DNA from: Rhexocercosporidium sp. MPI-PUGE-AT-0058
Taxonomy: Eukaryota; Ascomycota; Leotiomycetes; Helotiales
Length of the DNA: 64,000 bases
Reading direction: 5' to 3'
NCBI GenBank assembly: GCA_020746875.1
Contig: JAGTJL010000013.1
Coordinates: 372,001 to 436,000, forward strand
Of this stretch, positions 11,398-23,040 are shown in pieces; within the stretch, counting starts at the first letter, position 1, and every line of letters begins with the position of its first letter. The notes below the pieces were generated by a model that saw only the letters and a list, made by a program, of their open reading frames with translations, ran no database searches and was not told the DNA's origin. The position numbers and the translations under genes were made by a program.

Positions 11398-12067
11398 TCA
11401 AGGTCTGATTGTCCCGGACGCTGAGAAGTTGTTTCTTCTAATTGCAAGATCCAGAGCAGAAGTCTGGAATAATGTCAGTGCTATTAATTGCAATCTTGTC
11501 CACTTAGCGCTCCATTCTTTCCAATTGACCTTATCTTCGAACTGCTGAAGATCCTCAAATGCTTGCACTTCATCCTTGAGGTATGTCGTCAATGCAGGTG
11601 CAAACGCATCAACCAATGACCTGAATTTTGCCTAATAATATGGCTCTTTCTTTCTCTCAGAGCTTTCACATATTTTTCGAACCCCTCCAGTCCAGCATTG
11701 AACGCGTGATGCTGCTCGATATTCTGTTCCATGAAGGTGGAGATACCAATGTACTCTTCCAACCATTCGAAGAAGAAGTTTTCTTCATTGCTATGATGCT
11801 CGAGGCACGAGAAGAGGAAGTATGAGGGCGCATAGGATCGGACGTCGAAGGTTCTTGTTCGGCGAGCCGAAAGCGCTGTGCTGACTCGGGGAAGTCCTCA
11901 CCATCGTGCCACCTATTGGGATTGGAAGGATGGGCCGGAGTTGTCAAGTCGGTGGCAGCCTCTGGGCTATCGAGAAGATCCTCGTTTGCTGCTACTCTTT
12001 CAGCACGGGGACTACCGTCATTGACTTCAGCTTCAGAGATAGTCGAGTCGTTATTGCCCATCAGCAT
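11398..12067 (-). pseudogene. Hemerythrin-like domain protein, pseudogene
   Basis: Minus-strand remains of a fungal hemerythrin-like (HHE) protein. One frame (about 11640-11850) carries LEHHSNEEN followed by MEQNIEQHHAFNAGLEGF, the His/Glu pairs that bind iron or oxygen in this family. A second frame at 11616-11398 continues it with LVDAFAPALTTYLKDE and a Trp-rich tail. Between them the frame shifts within an A/G run and an in-frame TAG lies near 11636. The part that should carry the first His helix (the NLMIRGLNS-type segment) is missing upstream. A Ser/Asp-rich section beginning at 12067 may be the old N-terminus. No intron that would repair the break has plausible signals. Confidence 0.7.
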
Positions 12068-12867
12068 AAGTGGATCTTCTACGCTATGTTAGAAAACCCG
12101 ATCGTCTCTTTCCAGAATAGAGAGTAGTGGATTGACTACACTAGGAAGCTTTAGTGGTGGCAGAGTCAAACTTCATTTGTACTGTGATAGAGAATGCTAA
12201 GAATATTCTGGTCTTACGATGCAGATGCTTGTATCATTTCTTGCAAAGCAGTAAAAATTGTCGAAAGAGGAGCTCAGAAGAAGTTTTACTGCAAGCTGTT
12301 GATTCCTTCAGACAGGTGATACTTTGCGTCAGGTGGGAGGAGCTGCTTTATGCGACGGCATCGCATCGGTAATTGCAGCCATCAAGTAGACATTCATTGT
12401 CAGTCCTGCTAGATGTCAGATTGAGTGATGACAAAGGCGCTCCAGTGTCTCGTCAATAAGGCTTTCAATGATTGTCGGCTCATTTGTCTCTTAGAACCTC
12501 CTTCATTCTCTGTGAAGGAGTGCGTTTAAGAAGTGAACAAGCAACTTGCCTACCAGGTAGGCGAAGACTTATTGATCTGATCTCAGAATGGTGTCTTCAT
12601 AGTGGTGAAAGGGCTGTGTGCCTTTGATTGTGATTCTCAGCTGTGAATCTGGCAATTTTTCTTTCTGTCCTGGACAGCGGCCAGCTTCATTGCCCATGAA
12701 ACGAGGTCTCTAAGTATAAAGTCTCCACCATCTCCCTCCAACCCAATCTCCTTTCCAAGCACCCCCATCTCAACCTCAACGCTACCTCCAACTCCAACTT
12801 ACATCAGCGCATTACCCCTTTCCAAGCATCCCACCACTTCTCTACCAGCCACAGCTGCAAAATCACC
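12068..12867. other. Intergenic with pyrimidine-rich leader
   Basis: Region of 800 bp. The last 150 bp (about 12720-12867) is strongly C/T-rich on the plus strand with CCAACTCC-type steps, typical of a fungal transcription start zone and 5' leader for the gene at 12868. The rest shows nothing that I can support. Confidence 0.5.
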
Positions 12868-13307
12868 ATGCCCGTATTGACATCATGGGCTGAAGAGCAA
12901 GGCAAGCTCAACATCCACCCATACGGCCAAACCAAATACACCGACAACAATACCTATTCCTCCACTTCCCTCCCCGCGGCCTACAAGGATCTTTTCCCTG
13001 TCGATCAGGCTGATACGAGACCGTGGAACGTGGTCATGACCGAGAGACACACCATGATCAAGATGGCTGCTGCTGGCAAGACTTGGAACCAAATCATGAC
13101 GGAGCGAGACGCTCAGCGTGCCCTTGTCGCGAAGAAGCAGAAGACTCGTTCATCTGTCGACGACAGCATCATCAACAACATCGCTGAGAAGCCTTGCAGA
13201 AACTGCAGTAAGGACCGCCTTCAAAATGCCCTATAACGAACTTGTAACTGACCAAGTGAACAAAACCAGACGCCTTTGCTTCATCCCACAAATCCCAGAT
13301 CTGGTAA
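12868..13307 (+). CDS. Small conserved-looking hypothetical protein, 2 exons
   Basis: Exons 12868-13207 and 13270-13307. The intron at 13208-13269 (62 bp) has a GTAAGG donor, a TAACTGACC branch site and an ACCAG acceptor. The spliced product is about 125 residues and ends with a cysteine pair (PCRNCNAFASSHKSQIW); the unspliced reading would end nine residues after the donor. Visible features are a Tyr/Ser-rich N-terminus and two related helical stretches beginning VVMTER and QIMTER, which suggest an internal duplication of about 22 residues. There is no signal peptide. I know no family for it. A pyrimidine-rich leader precedes it. Confidence 0.65.
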
Positions 13308-14506
13308 AGGACGATCCTGATGGAGACTCTTGCGCCGCTTGATTCGTGTAGGGAGCCTGTGTAGCCATGGCTTTTCTCTTTTGCGTTCTTGCTTTTTATT
13401 TGCTCGCTCTCGGCAATCGGCACACAAGCAGGATATCTTGCCCCTGAAGATGTGTGCCAGATAATCCCATGAGATGGTTCGCTACGGTCGCTAGACAGGG
13501 CAGAGCCACATGCTCATCCTAGACAGAAAAGATGATTCTCTTCCTCCAGAGCACTTTCCTCCAACATGTGAAACATTTAGTTACCTTGCGTGCCGGTTCT
13601 TCTCCATGATGATGTTACCTGGGGCTTTGATGCTTCACAAGCAGAATCTATGATAACAGGTGGAGCGTTCGCAAGGAGTACTTAATAAATACAGGACAGA
13701 CTTTCAATTGTCCGCCTGCCTTTGGCTGGTGCTCCTCTTGCTGTCCGTTATGTTCCTTTCTCTGGGTTCCAAGCCCACCCGTTCGTCACTTCTTGCCACA
13801 GGCTACAATATCGCAGGAATTTCTCCTATTTTGCTTACATCGACAGTAATTGTTCTGCAAAGCATATGACGAACACAGTTGTTGGAGGGTGGTTGTGGGC
13901 GAAAGGAGACTCCGCTAGACTTTTATGACATCGCACTGGACTTCGGCGGTAGCCTACCCTGACCTGGAAGACTAGGAGAAAAGCATCCCATACATGCTAC
14001 TATAAGGAGATGCCTAACAAGTAAATAAAAGGAGGATATACAAACCGCAATGAAGGGGGGAAGGAATTCGTTCACATGGGCCTAGGCGATGGTTGGTTTC
14101 CATCGGCCATGTCTAGAGGCGATTAGGTCAACTCAAAGACACCAAATGATATATCCAAACATTGAAAGTTACACAGAAGTCTGTTGCACAATTCACAATT
14201 TGAAAAAGCCGTAAATATTCTTTGGGTGAAGTCTGGTGTTGATGCTTGATTGACGAAAACGATCGGATACAGCCACCTCGTTTGGCAAAACACGCGAGAT
14301 CCTTAGCGCGTTTTGAGTCCTGGCGTTTTGGCGTAAAGTGCATCGCGTCTTCCGGCCCAGCCTCCTCCATTCCCAAGCAACCTCAGCCATATCTCCATCT
14401 CCAATCCACATCCATCCAGCTTCTCTTCATCTTCAATTAACTCATCCACCACCATACTATTCCATCACTCCCAATTACACCACCCATAAACACTCAATCC
14501 GCAACA
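13308..14506. other. Intergenic, no supported gene
   Basis: About 1.2 kb. A pyrimidine-rich stretch at about 14390-14500 leads into the next gene and probably contains its transcription start. Overlapping short frames on both strands were judged to be chance. Confidence 0.5.
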
Positions 14507-15280
14507 ATGGTCCTCAAACGAAAGCGCTCCGACTCGGAAATCTCCACCTCCAGCTCTCTCCTCTCCTCCCCCCTCTCAGCCTCGGGGTACATGTCAATCG
14601 ACTACCCATCTACACAATCCTCCATTCCGACACCTTCCCTCTTCTCCTCTCGAACACGCAAAAGATACCGCGACAACCGCCCTTCCGAGTCCGAGGTCCA
14701 CCGTATGCCATGCCTCTACCTCTCACCCAGCTGTCCGTCTCTAATACGTTCAGTAGAACACACATTATCACTTCTTTTCTCTGGTGCGCAGAAGCCGCAA
14801 CAAGCTGCTGCCCTACCTACCTCCTTCCGATCGTCGATGACAACACAAGATCCAGTCTCATCGCTACCCTCAACGACAGGCAGTCAATCGAGCTCGAGTC
14901 AGCAGGCTAGCTTGCATTCGTTCTGGCACGGGCCAATGGCTTCAGGGACACGACAATCGTCTCCGAGTAGCAATTACTCGAATTCTTCTGCAAATACACC
15001 ATCTACAGCGTCTCAAATGAACACGTTCTTCCCAGCGACCAATTGTGAGGATTGTGATGTTTCACTTGGGCAGGACGCTGATGCGATGGATGTGGATATG
15101 ATGATGGATATCGACATGGGAGGTGCTGGGAGCCATGCTTGTACGGCTTGTGGGAAACAGGTGTGCCATAGCTGTGCGGTTAGCAATCTAGGGTCAGAGA
15201 GGAAATGCTTGAATTGTGCTGGGAGGAATAAGGTTGCTCCTCAAGTTGGTGGTGCTTTTGGGTGGGTGAGGGCTTGTTAG
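14507..15280 (+). CDS. Nuclear-type Ser-rich protein with C-terminal zinc-binding cysteines
   Basis: Two exons, 14507-14702 and 14754-15280, giving 240 residues. The 51-bp intron has a GTATGC donor, a CTAATAC branch site and a TTCAG acceptor. Removing it joins RPSESEVH directly to a leucine-rich helix (EHTLSLLFSGAQ). The N-terminus is basic with a possible nuclear signal (LKRKR), followed by a long Ser/Thr/Gln-rich region. The last 70 residues carry CEDC, CTACGKQVCHSC and CLNC, enough ligands for two zinc ions in a RING-like or treble-clef-like fold. I recognise the general pattern as a conserved ascomycete protein but know no function. The intron is in frame and has no stop, so its retention would add 17 residues. 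Confidence 0.75.
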   Translation: MVLKRKRSDSEISTSSSLLSSPLSASGYMSIDYPSTQSSIPTPSLFSSRTRKRYRDNRPSESEVHRMPCLYLSPSCPSLIRSVEHTLSLLFSGAQKPQQAAALPTSFRSSMTTQDPVSSLPSTTGSQSSSSQQASLHSFWHGPMASGTRQSSPSSNYSNSSANTPSTASQMNTFFPATNCEDCDVSLGQDADAMDVDMMMDIDMGGAGSHACTACGKQVCHSCAVSNLGSERKCLNCAGRNKVAPQVGGAFGWVRAC

Positions 15281-17934
15281 GGATTCACTTCTGGGATTTG
15301 GCGCAAAGGGGAGTTTGGTGTATTCACTGGTTCCCACATGGGATTTTTATATTGTACGAGTATTTAATGAAGCTTCGTTTACACCCAAAGCTATTCCTCT
15401 ATGAGCAACATATAGATTGAAGACCTGCCATGGTTGAGCTCTAATGGTATTCTTCTATATAGCCGCTAATAAAATTCAATATTGTCGTTCAATTCTCTCA
15501 GGCCTTCTATCCTTAACTCGAATTGCCCAATCCTCCAGGTTCAGGCTTTTCCCTAAGCAAGTTTTACTCACTGTCATTCTTCCGCTCATTGTCAATCTGA
15601 CATTCCCTCCAGGTTCTAACAATCGACCGCGACTCTCAACTAAGCTCGGCAACTTTCCTTCTCACCTACTTTTTCAGTAACGAGCTTCCCTCCAAATCTC
15701 TTCAGCAAGGCCTGATTCGCGAGGCTCGGAAGACAACTGACATTTCGGCGTTACTCGAAGACTCTTAGTCTCTGAGTTCTGGCGCCGCGCTGAATCTTAA
15801 TTAATATACCTAGCTATCGGAGGAGGAATTGATTTCACGTTTCCTACTTCCGAATTCACTTTACGTAACGTTTCGCAAGATGATAGCTTGGTACGGCGTT
15901 GCAAGCTCAAAATGAAGTATTCATTCCGTGCCTGCCACTGCCTGCTTTGCTCTCGGTCATTGGAGAAGAAGGCTGTACTCTGTTTGTTACAGTACTGTGC
16001 ACGCTCAGGATTTCTGACGGGTCATCAATTCAGGGGTTGGATGACTTGAAATGAAGTTTTGGTTGCTGCCAGTCTCTTCTGGTTGTCATTCTCAAGTCGA
16101 GAATGGAAACATTTTCCTTCGAATGAGCGAACACCCACAACGAATCACTCGAAACAGTGCAGTCGGAGTTGGATTTTACAGCATTTCAGCTCTTGTCCAC
16201 AAACTTTGAACGATCAGTTCGAGCGCTTCATTCGTGCTTCACGGCAACTTCTCGAATTGACGTTCTATCACTTCCTTATTGCGTTCTTTTATACGTTTGC
16301 CTATTCCTCTTGATCTCAATCTGGAAATCTGCAGGTAGAACATTCCGTTGAGTTCACTAGCTTGGGATTTTCTGAGTGCGGTGGGATTATTTCACTGATT
16401 TACTGTACGCAGCTATGACTCTCCCATTGTATGTTGAGAAGCGAGGCAATCACTGCCATAACATATATACATATATATTACAAATACCACCCGTAGACCA
16501 AGTTCTTCTGCAAAACAGGCATGAAGAAAATTACCACTTCTAATCTAATGATTTGTACCCAGGTATTGACGTAGAGTTCAAGGCGTTTCGATATTTCCAA
16601 GCAAGGTACCTCCAACGACCAGATTCACGAATCTCGTGGGAGCAGATATGATTCTAGTTCAAAAGTTTAATTCCCAGCGCCTTTTCATAGACCCTTCATT
16701 GTCGTTATCAACGTACTGAACATTGGCATTACCAAATCTCTCACGCACATTGCAGAGAACTTCAAGCCCTGAATTATGGCATGAATCTCCCCAATCGATG
16801 TAGCCAAATCTGTGGGTGCATCATCACAGACTGAACGACGGAACTTTCATCGTTAACTAAGACGAATGGGTTTTCCGGGAGACACATGCATGGTGTGGAG
16901 ATGTACTCATTCCACGAACCTTTATACCTCCCACTAACCGTAAAGGTCATCTTTAGAAAGTCAGAATTGGGTTCTGTAGTGCCTACTTCTTTCCTTCCAT
17001 CGTTTCACAGGTTTTAGATTATTCATCGCTGTATGGAAACGTCTGGTTAACCTGCAGCTTCAAGAGTGCTCAAGCAGACTGTTAGGGAATCGATCTATTG
17101 TCGATGTGGCCTAGATACTTTCGAGAGCCATGTGAAGATCAGGTATGCATTTCTACAGATTCTGGACGCGGGGTGTTTTCTTGTCTTGCTGGGAATACTC
17201 CCTATAAGAAAATTGCCACCTGTGGAGATAGTGGCCAAGTCAGATTCAGTTCATCGCCTTGTTGTCCATTCCATTCGTGCTGTCATCCACCCTTCAATTC
17301 GCGACCAGCATCCGAAGAAGAAATTGATAAATGTGGTAATGCTGTAAGCGAGGACGAGGTAAACACAAAAGCATGCTGCGAGACATTGTGGCGCGAGGAT
17401 ACAGCAGACGATTTTACAGCACCCCATTTTGTTCATTGCAGACTACGAGATCAAGCAGGGATCATATATGCTGCAATGCTCAGGATCTAATTGAAACTCA
17501 GCACCTTTTCATTAGTTCCCAAAAAAAAGCTTCCTCTACCTACAGCGCCAGCAGTCCAGCATCCGTTGTATCCACGACGATGTTTGGACACATGAAGTGC
17601 TCAATTCTGCGTCAATGAAAACTCTGAAAGCCATAGATGTGAAAGTATGTTTCTATTGCGGTCATCAACTTAGAATTCGGCGAATACTTTTTGCCTCATT
17701 GAAAACGATCATGTCTGGGAGTCTAGGAGGCCCATTTGTGGGCAATATTTCAGAAAGATCAAGTATTGTCATTTGAGCTACTGTACAAGCAACTTCGAAA
17801 CTGGTCCACGGTAGGCCTCTTCTCCAATCCCAAGCTTGACGTGAAGAGCCCCCGTTTGACCAAATCCCGCCAACATCCTTCTCCAAATTTGATTTTTTTT
17901 TATCGGTCCGCATCCATTTTCTACCTCCATACAT
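15281..17934. other. Intergenic 2.65 kb, one doubtful Cys-rich ORF
   Basis: Nothing firm. An open frame on the plus strand at 17104-17490 (128 residues, 11 Cys) has a fairly natural composition, but no signal peptide and no flanking exon. The opposite strand over 17251-17436 reads as a hydrophobic Cys-rich peptide instead. I cannot decide between a relic on either strand and chance. A short TA-rich run lies near 16460. Confidence 0.45.
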
Positions 17935-18293
17935 CTACTTGCCAGCAGCAAGTCTGCAGAGTGGTCTCCCCCGCTCCAAAGTGTTCGGGTTGCAAGTGAG
18001 TCTATTGTCCTCGATACATGTCAAAGCACCTCCACCTACGGATTATTAGTATTTGTAGGTTATCAATTGACGGTGAGAGGCAGGGACTTACAGCCATTAA
18101 CGCTAGCAGGTACGCAACGACCAGTCTGACCATTGACGTTGCAAACATCTTGCTTCAAACTGGTATTAGGAGTACAGCAAGGTCCGTCAGGGACAGGACG
18201 GTTGGCGTTCGCTCCGGCCTGACGGTCTTCGATGACCATGCCGCTAGCGACAGCGAGGAACGCAAAGAGGGTTGCTGAGATGGTAAACTTCAT
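17935..18293 (-). CDS. Small secreted cysteine-rich protein
   Basis: Minus strand, exons 18293-18092 and 18035-17935. The 56-bp intron has a GTAAGT donor, an ATACTAATAA branch site and a CCGTAG acceptor. The product is 100 residues. Residues 1-20 or so form a classic signal peptide (MKFTISATLFAFLAVASG), which decided the start over an upstream in-frame ATG at 18455. The mature part has eight cysteines in the order CC-C-C-C-C-C-C, enough for four disulphides. The spacing is not that of a hydrophobin. The GRCVP and ERGRPLCR steps resemble a widespread but uncharacterised group of ascomycete secreted proteins. Secretion is a safe inference. An effector, adhesion or antimicrobial role is only possible. 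Confidence 0.8.
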
Positions 18294-18467
18294 TTTGGCT
18301 GGTGGAAGAGGGGGTTGCTGAAAGGCGTAGAAGTGGTTGAGATTACTTTTGATGAAGTGAGGAAAGTAATGACCGACCAGCGGAAAAGAATGGAAGTAGA
18401 GAATGGATGGGTGTGTGTGAAGACCGAGTTGAGAGGAATGGTTTGGAAATTTCATGGCGGAGGGCAG

Positions 18468-18476
18468 ATTTATATA
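18468..18476 (-). promoter_or_regulatory. TATA box of the secreted protein gene
   Basis: TATATAAAT on the minus strand, about 175 bp upstream of the start codon at 18293. Strong TATA boxes are typical of highly regulated secreted-protein genes in fungi. Confidence 0.6.
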
Positions 18477-21400
18477 CTCTCCTTCTTAGCGATGATTGAA
18501 GCTAAGCTAGCTAGCTACTATACCCTGTCTCGTATCCCCATCATGACATCCACATCTCATCTCATCTCCAAATGTCTCTCTCGCCTCCTTGTTACCAAGA
18601 TTTTTGCAGGTGCAAGCGAGATTAATGCCTCGCCTGCGGCTTCAACCCGATTTAGAACGTGCACTAGAACAATAAATTCTTTCTTCGGACGTAGATCTGA
18701 TTTGAGCTGGTAGTTGAGACGAACTTTGTGTTGTGTGAGGTGTGTGAGGTCGCATCGGTTTGGATGGAGTGGGAACGTTCTTGGTCTAGGTCGTCTCAAG
18801 TTGCTGTTTGAAACCGCATCTTCCCCACCATTTGCCTCATGTCGTCTAGAGTTGCGAAGGTGGATGTCATCAAGCAATTCACGGCGCCGGTAACCGAAGA
18901 AAGATGCGAGCTGGCCCTGGTTGAAGTTTGCGATGAGACGAAGATGTGTTGTATGCATAGTTGGGATGGATGCTGGGTGGTTTCTTCACGGGTTGGATGT
19001 CGGCGGAAAGCCTACCTCAAGAATAGTCCATAATTTCTTTGTGCCAATACAAAAGGAAAATTACCCCTAGACGTGGTTTCTAATGCATTTACAAAAGCGT
19101 AAAAAAAATTGGAGGAATTCTTGCGGCGGCAAAGCCCGCATTTGTTATTCCTCGAGGGGGCGGCGCTCGGCGGTTAAGCGAAAGAAAGAGGGGTGGAAAA
19201 ATAGATTGTTTTGAAAAAAAAACAGGGAGGAAATGGATTGTTACCCCGGATCTCATTGTCTAGCTCTGGCGATGATACATTTGCTGCTCCTGATCACTTA
19301 CCAGGATTTTGGGACTGAGCTCAGCCCAATTTGCGGTGTCATAATTCAACCATCTGATTTTTCAATTGGACGTATAAACCAGAAAAGCAGGATCGTTAAT
19401 ATCGAGAACAGTGATGTGCTGAAAGCGCACTAAAGAAACAGCTCCGATAAGGGATCACATAGTTCAAATAGAAGGAGCCATGGGCAGTTGTCTTCCAGGA
19501 AGTGTCTCATTTCTAGGTTTGGGCCCCCGACTTCACCACAACGCCAGTTATACCATATGGAAATGAAGAACGAAGGAACTTCCATCCGCTGAATTATATT
19601 GCAGGCTAGGACACCTCTTTCCAAGCGAATGCTCCACCCTTGTAGAAGTCCTTCGTAAAATTGTAGCGGCTGACATGGAAGCTGTACTTTGACGCTGACT
19701 ATCTCTGAGAAGTGCTTTTGTTTCCATGTATCTCCGCCATACTGCAAAAATTAATGCCCCACATTCAGGAATTCAATCGCAGAAGAGCCAAGCACAAGTA
19801 CTTGTTTGTTCCACGGGTTCTATTTGTGAGTAGACCCGGCTGTACTTAGTTGGCCGTCGTATTGTCGTCAGATGCCTTTCCTGTTCCTTTGCAAGATATT
19901 TAAATGTTCAGAGGGCTCTCTGCTATTGCCAACCTGAGACTCAGAAAAATTAAGGTAACATATTGTAGGTCCACTCACGTGGATGACTGGCTCGCTTGGA
20001 GCATATATTAGCTAGCAGAGGCTCTTCCTCCTTTTAATCCTGACGCACGAATAATACGATTTGGCAGCGTCGCCACCTGAATACTTGACTGTAATTACAG
20101 GAACAGAGTGATTCCAACACATATGCATTGGCCACAAAGCACACATTTATGCCAGTCTTTCTTGTCATTTGAGGAAGTCATTCTGGAGGAAAAAGATTGT
20201 AGGTTTTCCAACTATGGTAGCAGAGAGGCGGAAGAGAATCTCCGGGTCTCAATGCCAGGATAACATTGCATTTAGAGAATCCTGTGCCAGAACCGGTAAT
20301 AGAAGCTTCACAACTGCTCAATAAAGTGTAGGGTAAGTGCAAATCTCGTGGGTGTTCTCGGCAAAGTGGGGGGGATTAAGCGAGCGAAAAGGGGCATAAA
20401 CAGTCGCGGTCTGCACCTTAGAAAGAGTGAAGAGTGACGATGAAGAAATCAAGCCATGAAGTATTTTCAGCTGTAGTACTGAGTCACTGTTGGTTTGTTT
20501 CTTCTATCGAGCTGAATCTAAACAGCAAGTCGGTACTTTTCATCTCATTTACAGGATCTTCAAGTAAAGCAGTGTTCATTCTGCGCCACATTTACTGCAG
20601 GAATTTCACTGCCCTCAGGAAATTCTTGACATGGATAATCAACTCTTTGACATTCACTTCAGGCTGAGTCTTTATAAAACGTTCAGTCCCAGATTTAGAT
20701 TCCCGAACGTAAGGTGTGCTACCTCGCCAGAACAAAACCTACATAAATAAGCTAATGTTCAATTAATCGTCTGATGTAAGACACAGCTATCACCAACACC
20801 GCCACCTTCATCAACATACAACATTCCTAAGTAAAGCATCGGTTCCTCGAATTCATCGCCCTGCACCATTCATGCACATCACATCCAGTTGGTCTTCATT
20901 GGGTCAGTGGTACTCATCATCCCATCGGGTCATTGAACAACGATCGATTTTCCTGGAATTCACAACGAAGTTAGGATGGCAACAATACAACTTGTCAAAT
21001 CTCTGCTTAATCAGGAAAATAGACATCCTATCTTTCTGTAATAGATGCGCGACCTGTAGGAAAGGGTTTGGGGGTCAAAGCTAGGGGCCCTAAAACGTAG
21101 GGGACATCAAGAATAAGTTTATTATACTGGCCGTTCACCAAGAATAGAATTTGACTCTGTAAGCCATCAGATCGATGGTAGGAAGCAAACATGACCCCCA
21201 TACATGACGGTGTTTGTAGTAAGATATGTGTCCATTCTATCAATTGCCTTGAGGCTGGTAAAGTGACTGATCACACTCCTGAAGAAGAGAGCTTCGAGCT
21301 CAGTGCTTCGAGACAGGCTAAAGTGCTACTGTGCTACATATCTTCATGCCAAAATACCCCTTTCTATGGAAAGGGATCTTGCGTATATATGAGATCAACA

Positions 21401-23040
21401 GCTGTGCTATGCTACTTCACGGAGAAGGATATCGCTTTCCGAAGAAGAGCAGGAGATCTAGGTGAAACGTGTGCCGGGGAAGAAGTTGATTTCCAAATCT
21501 GCCAATCTCTGAAGGACCAGAGGTGAAGGAACGTTCGTCATTTCGCATTTGGGGGAGGATAAGAGACAGAGCATATATAAATTGCCTTTTTACCCGGCCT
21601 TTGATAAACGTTGCTGTCGAGGCTATTCTAGCCGTTAAAGTCTCCTAGCATCCTCGTCAACTGACAACTTGTGGAACATATCAGTGGCAGCAAACGTAGA
21701 GTGCACTTCAAATTTCTGGGAGATGTGATTGCAGTTGGCAAAAATTTGTGACTTTCTCCGAAAGTGGATTTGAAGCTAGATGTTATTCTTTGGTTCAGAA
21801 GAGACTTAGTTTGACGCCACTACTGGATGTAGAGACGGTCATCAAAGCTAATCAGCTGTGGACTAAAAGAAAAAATTTGGGACTCGCATGATGACTAGAA
21901 AACCGGATGCCCAGACGACTCAAATATAGGGGTGCATCTCGATATTTGGAAGTCTCAATCATCAGATAAATATCGTAGCGATCTCAGTAAAGAGGATGGA
22001 AACGAATGTCTGAAGTAGACTACGCTTTTGTCGAGGGAATCACTCTCTCCCTTGCTGTTTTCCGTGCGCAAGTGACAAATTTCCATGACGAAGTGTAAGT
22101 TTTGGACTAGGTTAGCTCGAAAGGAGCCTCGCTTTGTTTGACGGTGATCTTGATCACTGTCAATTCTTCGTTGTTGCTATTCTACGATTTTCCTGTCGAA
22201 TTGGATGTATGATTGTATCTCTCTTCTCGGCCTCAACCCCAGCCGATGAGACAGAGCACTCGAGGAGACAATTTGATGAAGCGGAGTAGACACTTAGAAC
22301 TTCACTTAGGCATGTTGTTTGTTGTTCATTGTAATTAAACATGGCTCAGGGCTTCGGAATGAATTCTTGCTGCGAAATTGTCCTTCCCGAAGTCGAATCA
22401 GTAGGAGAGATCTGATATAACTCTACTGACAAGGGAGATGGAGATACTAAAGTGGCATGGTTAGATTCATCGTGAGGTGAATCAACGACCCAGATCAGAG
22501 ATTCAACTCTGTCTATCTTTCCTTTTGTTCATCCTTCAGTGCCTTCCTCCCACCCCATGCTACCTTAATATAAAACACTGCTTGGGCAGATCTCCATTCG
22601 GCAGTAAGAGACAAAATCAGTCTATAAAGCTAAGTCAGGGAGCCTTCATACTTGGAACAGTCGCCGTCTCTACGCTTCCACACCAATCCCTGAACCCCAC
22701 CTCCCACCTTCCATTTTCATCTCCCGCTTGGCATATTCTCGCCTCTACCTACTCACTCAGTACCATGGTGAGGTATATTCAATCAAACGACTGTCACAAA
22801 CTGATTCACTGTCAACAACATTTCCTTTTCCCTCATATCCAAAGAAAGCATCGACGAACTGGGTAATGTGCGTCTAAAAGCACGAAGCAGCGGCTATTGA
22901 AGATCGGAGTGAAGCCAGAATTAGTCTTCTCTTTGCCCTTGCGCTTTTTCGAAGCGGACGAACCGCCGGGTAAGCATCTTTTAGAAGACGAGCATCACCA
23001 AGACCGAGGGGTGGTTACAACTTACAATCTCCCGCTATTG
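18477..23040. other. Intergenic 4.6 kb, no supported gene
   Basis: No ORF here has supporting features. Worth recording: a strong TATATAAA at 21574-21581 with no gene behind it, and a TATA-like TAATATAAAA near 22566 followed by a pyrimidine-rich leader and an ACCATGG at about 22764 with no convincing downstream frame. A segment at about 22870-23060 stays open on both strands (a basic KKRKGKEK-type reading on minus, a leucine-rich one on plus). It may be a small gene or the edge of the AT-rich relic that follows. Confidence 0.45.

Noticed and set aside
14338..14910. 190-codon plus-strand ORF overlapping the zinc-binding protein gene
   Set aside because: It is the wrong frame of exon 1, the intron and early exon 2 of the gene at 14507. 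The branch site and frame continuity favour the other reading.
18557..18958. 133-codon minus-strand ORF upstream of the secreted protein gene
   Set aside because: Arg/Leu/His-rich translation without domain, and no homologue that I recognise. It overlaps the likely promoter zone.
19430..19747. 104-codon minus-strand frame with natural composition
   Set aside because: It starts without ATG, has no flanking exon with good signals and no recognised motif. It may be a relic but cannot be supported.
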